A DNA stretch of 7,953 nt, taken from contig JABSPN010000131.1 of the NCBI GenBank assembly GCA_013214425.1, forward strand, positions 1 through 7,953, given 5' to 3'. The DNA is from Flavobacteriaceae bacterium. Lineage in GTDB: Bacteria > Bacteroidota > Bacteroidia > Flavobacteriales > Flavobacteriaceae. A program made the translations under genes and the position numbers. Of this stretch, positions 1-6,758 are shown piece after piece (position 1 is the stretch's first letter; each line of letters opens with the position of its first letter). The notes below the pieces were generated by a model, which did no database searches, was not told the DNA's origin, and saw nothing but the letters and a program-made list of their open reading frames with translations.

Positions 1-64
1 ATCTTATGAAGGTTTTTAGTTTTAATAATAGTGAAAGCGCGGAAGAAGAATTAAGCATTGATTA

Positions 65-1741
65 TCAGCAAGAGGAGCTGGATATTTGTTTTAATATATT
101 TTGTGTAATAATATATGTTGGTTTCACCCCTGTAGTCCCCAATCCACCAGACGCCAATGTACTTCCTGTTTCCAAAGGATTATCAGAAGCGTAATAAGCA
201 TAGTTTACTTTCACGTCACTAGAAATATTACCTCTTATTTTGGATGCCGCCTGAATTGCTTTTTGATAATGAGCTCCTTCCATTTCCAGTCCAATAACAT
301 TCCAGGTCGACTCATGGAAGAACTTTAAAATATCTTTGTTCTGCAAAGAGGTTCCTAAAACTGTAATCATCGCTCCTTCCACAACATCAATCCCTTTGCC
401 ACTTAGATCTTCTTTTTTCAACTCATTTTCAAAAGGATAGTTGTCGGCTGTTCCTTCAAATATATGAGCCGAAGGAATCATGATATCTCCTTTTCCTCCT
501 TCTAAAATTCCTGCTTTACCCATGATCGATAGTGACTCCACATTAAGATGTGTAAGCTCGCCTTTTTTATTTACATAGGGCTTTAAAAGCTCGTCTATCG
601 TTTCGTAGGCCTGCTCTCCAAACGCATAATCCATCACAAATATAACAGGATTTTCCTTCCCAGATTCATTTTTATAGAAACTAAGTTTTCCTGAATCAAA
701 AATTTGAACATCTATATTGGTACCCGATTCATCTTTTAAATGAATCATTCCATGCTTTAAAGCCTCTTTAGTCACCTTCTTTCTTAAGTTTGTGTTCTGA
801 TCTTGACTCAACGCTTCATAGACAGAAAAAACATCTTTTTTGGCGACTTCATTTTTTAGTGCTCCTGGAGCAAATAGCGTGTTCATCACACTATGCATGT
901 TGGCACTAATGATATGAATTGGACGCTCTAATAAATTTTCAGACAATAAGATTCCTTTGATCTTATTCGCCCAGATTTCTCCGTGAATATGATGTCCAAT
1001 ACGTTCTCTTAAAACTGGTGTGAATGAAACGACTCGATCTAAATCATATAAATGCTCATCTATGGCTAATTTTCCTAACCAGTAAATAATACTTAAAAAG
1101 CGATCTGGGTGATCTTTAGTTGAAAAATTATCATAAATCGCACAGGTTTCTTTAAAGGTTCTACCCAAAATATTTGCCGCATGAGTAAGCGCACTTTCTT
1201 TTTCTGTCTGTGAAAGTTTTTTAGTTCTCTTAACAGCAGATTCCAGCTTTTCCCAATCTCGCGTCACATTTCCTTCATCATTAATCAATACATTTTCCAT
1301 GATCTTGTACGATTCAATAAAAAGAAAGGTAAGGTGCGTTAGGATATCGTAAATATCTGATCTCCCTCTGGTGATCTCGATATTCATTTGTTCATCGTCA
1401 ATACGAAAACAATTTCTTCTTCTTTTGGGAGGTATAATAACCTGAAAGTGTGAGTCTTTAAGTCCTTCTTCCGAGGTCAAATTGATGAATCTACATTCTT
1501 CAATTCCAATGGGTAAGCGATCGATTACGTAATGCAATCCGTTTAATTCCACTTTTTCATCGGCTATCGATCCATAAATTTCTGGGCGAAGCTCCAACAT
1601 GGCTTCTCTTAAAGTTTCTCCTGAAACCCCCATAGGTTTGTAAAAACCTCTATTGAATAAGTGACGCATAGTTACGTATAATCGTTCTATTGCATTCGAG
1701 CTTTCTTGAGCTCTCGTTCTATGTAATTGTGTACTACTCAT
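65..1741 (-). CDS. Conserved Bacteroidota protein, probable DUF6909 family, with nucleoside-phosphorylase-like C-terminal half
   Basis: A complete 558-residue protein with no signal peptide or membrane segment, so probably cytoplasmic. I recognise it from memory as the DUF6909 type; no function is established. The N-terminal part (about 1-270) is charged and probably helical, and I cannot assign it. The part from about 365 to 550 shows phosphorylase/nucleosidase-fold features in the usual order: a hydrophobic strand followed by DYAFGEQA (371-378), IMGKAGILEGGKGDIMIP (406-422), the acidic GLEMEGAHY (484-492), which resembles the substrate-binding VEMEGA-type motif, and YASDNPL (517-523), which resembles the conserved SD of that fold. 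I infer a possible nucleoside- or nucleotide-binding enzyme. It is the last gene of the M23-GH3 operon, 42 bases after the GH3 stop, and a purine-rich GAAGAGAGAAGA immediately precedes the ATG. The fold assignment is moderate and the reaction unknown. AMP nucleosidase-like activity is one alternative. Confidence 0.82.
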   Translation of the reverse strand: MSSTQLHRTRAQESSNAIERLYVTMRHLFNRGFYKPMGVSGETLREAMLELRPEIYGSIADEKVELNGLHYVIDRLPIGIEECRFINLTSEEGLKDSHFQVIIPPKRRRNCFRIDDEQMNIEITRGRSDIYDILTHLTFLFIESYKIMENVLINDEGNVTRDWEKLESAVKRTKKLSQTEKESALTHAANILGRTFKETCAIYDNFSTKDHPDRFLSIIYWLGKLAIDEHLYDLDRVVSFTPVLRERIGHHIHGEIWANKIKGILLSENLLERPIHIISANMHSVMNTLFAPGALKNEVAKKDVFSVYEALSQDQNTNLRKKVTKEALKHGMIHLKDESGTNIDVQIFDSGKLSFYKNESGKENPVIFVMDYAFGEQAYETIDELLKPYVNKKGELTHLNVESLSIMGKAGILEGGKGDIMIPSAHIFEGTADNYPFENELKKEDLSGKGIDVVEGAMITVLGTSLQNKDILKFFHESTWNVIGLEMEGAHYQKAIQAASKIRGNISSDVKVNYAYYASDNPLETGSTLASGGLGTTGVKPTYIITQNILKQISSSSC

Positions 1742-1783
1742 TCTTCTCTCTTCAAATTTCTTCAGGCTCGCTAATATACTACT

Positions 1784-3283
1784 TTAAGATTTATCTATGA
1801 TTACATTTAGCTTGTCTGCTATGTCTCGATCGTTGGCCAATCGCGGTAATTTGTTTTGTCCTCCCAACTTTCCGATAGATTTCATATACTCTTGAAATCC
1901 GTTTTTAGAGACTGTTGTGATGACTAAAGGTTTCAGTACTTTTCCGTCAATTAAATCAAAATAATACGAGTTTTGATCCTGCATTGATTGGTCTATTTTT
2001 TTAGCCAATGCTGTAATATCTTCTGGCTCCTCTTCAAATTCAATAAACCATTCGTGGTAAGGTAAGCCTACTTCCGGAGAAATTTGAGGCGCAACAGTAA
2101 ATTCTGTGATATTAACATCTGTTCCCTCTAAAGCCTCCTTTAAAGCCTGTTCTACTTCTTTACCAATTACATGCTCTCCAAAAGCGGAAATAAAATGTTT
2201 AATCCTTCCCGAAACAATTACTCGATATGGACGTAATGACGTGAATTGAATCGTATCACCAATATTATAACTCCACAACCCTGCTGTTGTTGAGATAATG
2301 ATGACATAATTCACTCCTAATTCAACATCTTTTAGGGTGTATCTGGCTGGATTTTCATCAAAAAACTCGTCAGACTTTACAAACTCATAGAAAATTCCGG
2401 AGTTTAATTGAAGTAACATTCCTTTTGCATCCTGTTTGTCCTGAAAGGCGAAAAAGCCTTCAGAAGCCGGATATAATTCTATCGAGTCTACTCGCCTTCC
2501 AATTAAATTCTCAAACTTGTTGCGATAGGGTTCATAGTTCACTCCACCATAAATAAACAAGTCAAAGTTTTTAAAAATTTCTCCAATGGGTTTATTCGTT
2601 TTTTTTTGTAATTTTTCAAAGTACATTTGGACCCAGGAAGGTATTCCGGAGATAATCGCCATGTCCTCATTAATTGTCTCTTCTACTATTTGATTGACTT
2701 TGGTTTCCCAATCTTCAATGCAATTCGTTTCATATGATGGCATTCTGTTCTTCTGAAGATATTTAGGAACATAATGCGCTACAATTCCTGATAACCTTCC
2801 AAGATTAACCCCATTTATCTCTTGTAGTGTTGGGCTACCCTGAAGAAAGATCATCTTCCCGTCTACAAATTTGGTGTTTCCCGTTTCTGCTATATAACAC
2901 AAAATTGCATTTCTAGCTGCCGTAATATGAGTGGGCATGGATTCTTTTGAAATGGGTATATATTTTACTCCTGAAGTTGTTCCAGAGGTTTTTGCAAAAT
3001 ACAAAGGCTTTCCTGGCCATAAAACACTTTCTTCTCCTGCCACAACTCGATCTACATAGGTTCTTAAGGCTTCATAATCACGAATTGGGACACGATTTTG
3101 AAAATCTGAAACAGAACGAATTCCTTTAAAATCATGGTCTTTACCAAAACTGGTATTCTTAGCGTTTTTAATGAGTTGAAGAAATACTTTTTCCTGAGTC
3201 TTAATCGGGTTATTAGCCCAGGAATCTATTTGTCTTTTTACTTTTTTTGCAAATGGCTTTGCCAGTATTCTCTTTATTGACAT
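1784..3283 (-). CDS. GH3 auxin-responsive promoter family protein (bacterial GH3-like adenylate-forming enzyme)
   Basis: A 499-residue cytoplasmic protein of the GH3 branch of the ANL (acyl-adenylating) superfamily. Plant members adenylate an acyl acid such as jasmonate or indole-acetate with ATP and join it to an amino acid. The substrates of bacterial members are not settled. The nucleotide-binding signatures are visible: the serine/threonine/glycine loop FAKTSGTTSGVKYIPIS (97-113), the YPASEGFFAF motif (271-280), and WSYNIGDTI (337-345), which holds the conserved aspartate of the adenylation core. SGRIKHFISAFGEHVIG (358-374) is the hinge into the small C-terminal domain, and GGQNKLPRL (474-482) is the conserved GH3 tail. 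The length is normal and no key motif is missing, so it should be active. Its ATG directly follows the TAG of the M23 gene with no spacer and has no Shine-Dalgarno sequence of its own, which suggests translational coupling. The family call is firm; the substrate is unknown. Confidence 0.93.
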   Translation of the reverse strand: MSIKRILAKPFAKKVKRQIDSWANNPIKTQEKVFLQLIKNAKNTSFGKDHDFKGIRSVSDFQNRVPIRDYEALRTYVDRVVAGEESVLWPGKPLYFAKTSGTTSGVKYIPISKESMPTHITAARNAILCYIAETGNTKFVDGKMIFLQGSPTLQEINGVNLGRLSGIVAHYVPKYLQKNRMPSYETNCIEDWETKVNQIVEETINEDMAIISGIPSWVQMYFEKLQKKTNKPIGEIFKNFDLFIYGGVNYEPYRNKFENLIGRRVDSIELYPASEGFFAFQDKQDAKGMLLQLNSGIFYEFVKSDEFFDENPARYTLKDVELGVNYVIIISTTAGLWSYNIGDTIQFTSLRPYRVIVSGRIKHFISAFGEHVIGKEVEQALKEALEGTDVNITEFTVAPQISPEVGLPYHEWFIEFEEEPEDITALAKKIDQSMQDQNSYYFDLIDGKVLKPLVITTVSKNGFQEYMKSIGKLGGQNKLPRLANDRDIADKLNVIIDKS

Positions 3284-4141
3284 CTATTTGAAATCTATAA
3301 AATCTTGAGGATTAACGGGGTGTCCGTCCATCCATAACTCAAAGTGTAAATGCGGTCCTGTACTCAGCTCTCCTGTAGATCCGGCAGAAGCAATTACTTC
3401 TCCTGCTTTAACAAAATCTCCCTGAGTTTTATTGAGTACTGAATTGTGTTTATAAACAGAAATTAAATCGTTTGGGTGTTCAATAATAATAACATATCCT
3501 GTTTCTGATGTCCATTCAGCAAAAATAACTGTCCCGTCGGCTACAGCTTTTATAGGCGCATCTTTAATCAAAACTACATCTACAGCATAATGTTTGTCTT
3601 TCACGTTATATGGGTCAGAAATAGGGCCACTAGCGGGTGTGAACAAGACAATGTTTTCTTTGGAATCGTTTTCAAAGATGTTGTACTTGTCTTCTCTTTC
3701 TACTTTTTCTCTTAATAATGAATCTGCCTTTGAAGCCGTTAAATTGAGACCTTCAAAATCTTTGTTCGCTTCATTTCTCAATGAATCCTTATTAACGTCT
3801 TGGGGTTGTATATCGCCTATCAGTACTTTTCTAATATGCTCTATTTGAATGCTGTCTTTTCTAACCACATCCCTAATAGAGTCTAAAACCTCAGTATTAT
3901 TAATCGCTGTTCTTCTTAGTGAAGTTGAGGAATATCCAGGAATATATTCCCTTAATGGCGTAAAAGCAATCAGTAAAGTAGTCAATACAATAAGTCCAAT
4001 GGAAGTTAGTCCAAACAAAACAAAAACATTCAATCTAGATAAATTGAATGACAGCTTTTCTTCGAAAGTATCGTCATTAACTATAACTAGTCTATACTTA
4101 TGTAGTAGCTTTTGTTTTAGTTTTTCTTTTTTCTTTGCCAT
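3284..4141 (-). CDS. Membrane-anchored M23 family metallopeptidase (LytM-type peptidoglycan endopeptidase)
   Basis: A 285-residue inner-membrane protein with a periplasmic zinc endopeptidase domain expected to cut peptidoglycan cross-bridges, or to act as a LytM-type regulator. With this start, residues 1-38 are a basic cytoplasmic tail, about 39-60 form one transmembrane helix, about 80-160 are a charged, probably helical linker, and about 165-285 are the M23 domain. The metal and catalytic residues are present: H184 and D188 in HYAVD, H232 in YKHNS, and H264 and H266 in GPHLHFEL. The usual HxGxD glycine is alanine here, but the ligands are intact. I chose the ATG at 4141 over the longer start at 4168. 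It has AAGGAG a few bases upstream, begins with the typical MAKKKEK basic tail, and leaves room for a leader after the promoter motif at 4182-4189. It is the first gene of the operon, and its TAG stop touches the GH3 ATG. Confidence 0.92.
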   Translation of the reverse strand: MAKKKEKLKQKLLHKYRLVIVNDDTFEEKLSFNLSRLNVFVLFGLTSIGLIVLTTLLIAFTPLREYIPGYSSTSLRRTAINNTEVLDSIRDVVRKDSIQIEHIRKVLIGDIQPQDVNKDSLRNEANKDFEGLNLTASKADSLLREKVEREDKYNIFENDSKENIVLFTPASGPISDPYNVKDKHYAVDVVLIKDAPIKAVADGTVIFAEWTSETGYVIIIEHPNDLISVYKHNSVLNKTQGDFVKAGEVIASAGSTGELSTGPHLHFELWMDGHPVNPQDFIDFK

Positions 4142-4146
4142 AAATA

Positions 4147-4155
4147 CTCTCCTTA
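4147..4155 (-). promoter_or_regulatory. Ribosome binding site deciding the M23 start
   Basis: Read on the minus strand, the sequence is AAGGAGAGT, a clear Shine-Dalgarno-like stretch ending five bases before the ATG at 4141. Most other genes in the window lack such a site, which is usual in Bacteroidota. It argues for the 285-residue form rather than the nine-residue-longer form starting at 4168. Confidence 0.65.
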
Positions 4156-4181
4156 CTTGCAGTATCATTGCTGGATGCTCA

Positions 4182-4189
4182 CAAATATA
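4182..4189 (-). promoter_or_regulatory. Putative Bacteroidota -7 promoter element for the M23-GH3-DUF6909 operon
   Basis: Read on the minus strand this is TATATTTG, a full match to the Bacteroidota sigma-factor -7 consensus TAnnTTTG. It lies 40 bases upstream of the chosen M23 start, giving a leader of roughly 30 bases. I could not find a convincing -33 TTTG at the usual spacing, so the call rests on the -7 match and the divergent position. Confidence 0.5.
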
Positions 4190-4242
4190 AGCTGTTATTT
4201 GCTAAAATTAACTTAATAGAGTCTTAATTAAAGTTTTCTTAT

Positions 4243-4250
4243 TAAATTTG
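4243..4250 (+). promoter_or_regulatory. Putative Bacteroidota -7 promoter element for tatA
   Basis: TAAATTTG matches the Bacteroidota -7 consensus TAnnTTTG exactly. It ends 19 bases before the tatA ATG, predicting a short leader of about ten bases, which is common in this phylum. No good -33 element is visible at the usual distance. In this A+T-rich DNA a chance match is possible. Confidence 0.5.
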
Positions 4251-4269
4251 CAACACAAAATTTAATGTT

Positions 4270-4458
4270 ATGACAATTTTAGGAATATTTTTAGGGGTTA
4301 TTGGACCATGGCAGTGGGTGATTATCGGAATAATTGTATTGCTTTTATTTGGTGGTAAAAAAATCCCTGAGTTAATGAAAGGGCTTGGCGGCGGAATTAA
4401 AGAGTTCAAAAAAGCGACCAAGGAAGAAGAGGAAGCAGAAAATAAAATCGAGAAATAA
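4270..4458 (+). CDS. tatA: Twin-arginine translocase subunit TatA/TatE
   Basis: A 62-residue pore-forming subunit of the Tat system, which exports folded proteins across the inner membrane with TatC. A short periplasmic N-terminus is followed by one transmembrane helix (about 14-27) that begins with the polar WQ pair (14-15), equivalent to the W-Q at the start of the E. coli TatA helix. Then come the FGGKKIPEL hinge (27-35), an amphipathic helix (about 32-50) with GLGGGIKEFKKA, and a charged acidic/lysine tail. The length is normal for compact Bacteroidota TatA proteins. TatA and TatE cannot be separated from sequence alone. The ATG at 4270 is the only sensible start. An ATG five bases earlier is out of frame and hits a stop after one codon. 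It is transcribed divergently from the M23 operon and ends in its own terminator, so it is probably monocistronic. No tatC or obvious Tat substrate lies in the window. Confidence 0.94.
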   Translation: MTILGIFLGVIGPWQWVIIGIIVLLLFGGKKIPELMKGLGGGIKEFKKATKEEEEAENKIEK

Positions 4459-4477
4459 GAAACTTCTTATATACTAT

Positions 4478-4503
4478 AAAACCCGCGTAAAGCGGGTTTT
4501 TTT
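4478..4503 (+). terminator. Rho-independent terminator after tatA, possibly bidirectional
   Basis: A perfect nine-base-pair stem (AAAACCCGC with GCGGGTTTT) around the loop GTAAA is followed by a run of T that extends the right arm. It lies 19 bases after the tatA stop. The symmetric A/T flanks mean the minus-strand transcript from tex, whose stop is about 77 bases away, also meets a GC hairpin followed by TTTT, so it may terminate both converging transcripts. Confidence 0.9.
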
Positions 4504-4579
4504 GTTTTAAATATATCATACATAGACTAGTCGAAGTGTGATTACATCTCTATCTTTCGAAAAGCTCAAGATGGCAAGC

Positions 4580-6706
4580 TTAATCTATCATACTCAACTG
4601 AATTCTTCCTCTTGACAAATCTACTTCAATCACTTTAACCGATACATGTTGATGTAGTTTGACAATGCTATTGACATCTGAAATGTATTCATTGGCCAAT
4701 TTGGAAATATGAACCAATCCACTTTGCTTAATACCAATATCTACAAAGCACCCAAAATTGGTGATATTATTGACAATCCCCGGAACAGTCATTCCTACTT
4801 TAACATCTTCTATTTTCTTCAAATCTTTAGCAAACTCGAAAACTTTTGCCTTTTTTCTCGGATCTAAACCTGGTTTTTTTAGCTCTTTAATGATGTCTGT
4901 TAATGTAGGTAACCCCACCTGATCTGAACAATATTTTTCCAAGGGAATATTTTGAATTAGTGTATCATTAGCTATCAAGTCTTTTAAAGCTACCTTTTGG
5001 TCCTTCGCCATTTTTTCAACCATTGCATAACGCTCTGGATGAACAGCTGAATCGTCTAAAGGATTGTCTCCTTTTTTAATTCTTAAAAATGCTGCCGATT
5101 GTTCGTAGGCCTTATTCCCAAGTCTTGGTACTTTTTTTAACTCTTTTCTTGAAGAGATTCCGTTATTTTCATTTCGATACTGAATAATGTTATCTGCTAA
5201 GCTTTCTCCTATTCCGGAGACATAACTCAACAGACTTTTACTTGCCGTATTCACATTAACTCCAATATTATTTACACAGCTCATCACCACCTGATCTAAT
5301 TCTAGTTTTAGCTTGGTTTGATCTACATCGTGTTGATATTGCCCTACTCCTATTGACTTTGGATCAATTTTAACCAATTCTGCTAACGGATCTGACAATC
5401 TTCTTCCAATAGATACAGCTCCTCTAACGGTAACGTCGTAATTTGGAAACTCTGCTCTTGCGATTTTTGAAGCTGAATACACCGAAGCACCTGCTTCATT
5501 CACGATAAAAACCTGCAAATCTCTATCAAATGCTATCTTTTTTACAAAATGCTCTGTTTCTCTTGAGGCTGTTCCATTTCCGATAGCAATCGCTTCAATT
5601 TTATAGGCATTCACCAGTGATCTGACCTTCTTAATAGCTTGGGTGGTCTCACGCTGAGGAGGATGAGGATAAATATTTTCATTATGTAATAAGGCTCCTT
5701 TTTCATCTAAGCAAACCACTTTACATCCACTTTTAAAACCTGGATCAATCGCCAAAATCCTCTTTTCTCCTAAGGGGGCTCCTAACAAAAGCTGTTTTAA
5801 ATTACTGGAAAACACTTCAATAGCTTTCTCATCAGCTCTTTCTTTGGCTTCTTTCAAGACTTCATTCGAAATGGCAGGTTGTAATAACCTCTTGTAAGCA
5901 TCTTCCGTAGCCATAAAAATTTGATCGGTACACGATTCAACATTTGATTTGATAATGATCTCATCTATTATATCCAACGCATCCTCTTTTTCTACTTCAA
6001 TTTTAACCCTAACAAAACCTTCCGATTCTGCTCTCAATATGGCTAACAATCTATGAGATGGTGCTTTGTGTAAGGGCTCTTGCCAATCAAAATATTGTTT
6101 GAACTTTTGAGCGTTTTCCTCTTCCTTTTTTGTCTTTATCACTGTTGAGCTTATCCCAGCTCGACTTTGATAGAGTCGTCTTATTTTATTTCTAACAGAT
6201 TCATTTTCATTTACCCATTCTGCTATAATATGTCTTGCTCCTTCCAGGGCTTCATCTTCGTTATTAACTTCAGTGTTTAAAAATCTAGATGCTGTAAATT
6301 CAATATCACTATCCTGTTGCTTCATGATGATTTTTGCTAAAGGTTCTAGACCTTTTTCTTTCGCAACACTTGCCTTGGTTTTACGCTTCTTCTTATAGGG
6401 CAAATAAATATCTTCTAATTGAGGAAGAGAAGTAGTATTTAAAATTTTAGTTCTTAACTCATCTGTTATAAGTCCTTGTTCTTCGATACTTTTTAAAATG
6501 GCTTTTTTCCTTTTTTCTAATTCTTCATAAGCCAACTTATACTTAACAATTGCTCCTATTGCTACTTCATCTAGCCCTCCTGTCATTTCTTTTCTATATC
6601 TTGAAATAAAAGGAATTGTCGCATCTTCTTCTAAAAGTTTTACTGTATTTGCTACTCCTTTTTCAGGCAATTGCGTCAACTGAATAATAAATCTTAATTT
6701 ATCCAT
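4580..6706 (-). CDS. tex: Tex family RNA-binding transcription accessory protein
   Basis: A 708-residue cytoplasmic nucleic-acid-binding protein of the Tex family, linked in other bacteria to transcription, RNA metabolism and stress or toxin expression. The order of domains is complete: an N-terminal helical region (about 1-190) with the typical ATIPFISRYRKEMTGGLDE signature (29-47) and LEDIYLPYKKKRKTKAS (97-113); a YqgF/RNase H-like domain (about 315-440) opening with LAIDPGFKSGCKV (318-330), with IGNGTASRETE (375-385) and VNEAGASVYS (402-411); helix-hairpin-helix repeats (about 480-550) with SYVSGIGESLADNI and KVPRLGNKAYEQ; and a C-terminal S1 RNA-binding domain (about 636-706) with GIVNNITNFGCFVDIG and GLVHISKL. 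It is slightly shorter than the E. coli protein (about 770 residues), as is usual in Bacteroidota. It starts 52 bases after the M28 stop with no clear promoter between, so the two are probably co-transcribed. No strong Shine-Dalgarno precedes the ATG. Confidence 0.96.
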   Translation of the reverse strand: MDKLRFIIQLTQLPEKGVANTVKLLEEDATIPFISRYRKEMTGGLDEVAIGAIVKYKLAYEELEKRKKAILKSIEEQGLITDELRTKILNTTSLPQLEDIYLPYKKKRKTKASVAKEKGLEPLAKIIMKQQDSDIEFTASRFLNTEVNNEDEALEGARHIIAEWVNENESVRNKIRRLYQSRAGISSTVIKTKKEEENAQKFKQYFDWQEPLHKAPSHRLLAILRAESEGFVRVKIEVEKEDALDIIDEIIIKSNVESCTDQIFMATEDAYKRLLQPAISNEVLKEAKERADEKAIEVFSSNLKQLLLGAPLGEKRILAIDPGFKSGCKVVCLDEKGALLHNENIYPHPPQRETTQAIKKVRSLVNAYKIEAIAIGNGTASRETEHFVKKIAFDRDLQVFIVNEAGASVYSASKIARAEFPNYDVTVRGAVSIGRRLSDPLAELVKIDPKSIGVGQYQHDVDQTKLKLELDQVVMSCVNNIGVNVNTASKSLLSYVSGIGESLADNIIQYRNENNGISSRKELKKVPRLGNKAYEQSAAFLRIKKGDNPLDDSAVHPERYAMVEKMAKDQKVALKDLIANDTLIQNIPLEKYCSDQVGLPTLTDIIKELKKPGLDPRKKAKVFEFAKDLKKIEDVKVGMTVPGIVNNITNFGCFVDIGIKQSGLVHISKLANEYISDVNSIVKLHQHVSVKVIEVDLSRGRIQLSMID

Positions 6707-6758
6707 CTCGTCAATTTAGAAAAGCTAAAATCGGGAAATTAAATGCTTTGAACAAGGT

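Noticed and set aside
6..194. A 62-codon plus-strand frame starting near the left edge
   Set aside because: It overlaps the 3' end of the minus-strand DUF6909 gene by 130 bases, its second half looks like an antisense shadow, and no promoter or family resemblance supports it. Its first 20 codons lie outside the gene, so a real convergent gene end cannot be fully excluded.
3939..3950. Perfect 12-base palindrome GGAATATATTCC
   Set aside because: It lies inside the M23 coding region and follows from the codons for EYIPGY-type sequence. A single A+T-rich palindrome inside a gene is likely chance.
4142..4168. Nine-residue N-terminal extension of the M23 protein (start at 4168)
   Set aside because: The downstream ATG has the AAGGAG site, and the longer start would leave only a few bases of leader after the putative -7 element.
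3594..4190. Two plus-strand frames of 84 and 113 codons opposite the M23 gene
   Set aside because: They lie antisense to a well-supported coding region, are rich in serine and leucine as antisense frames often are, and match no family I know.
4224..4231. TTAATTAA palindrome in the divergent promoter region as an operator
   Set aside because: Eight A/T bases are expected by chance in such A+T-rich intergenic DNA, and no second copy or matching regulator gene is present.
4556..4582. Possible hairpin just after the tex stop (AAGCT with AGCTT)
   Set aside because: The stem is only five base pairs with a ten-base loop and no clean T-run. The hairpin at 4478-4503 is a far better terminator candidate.
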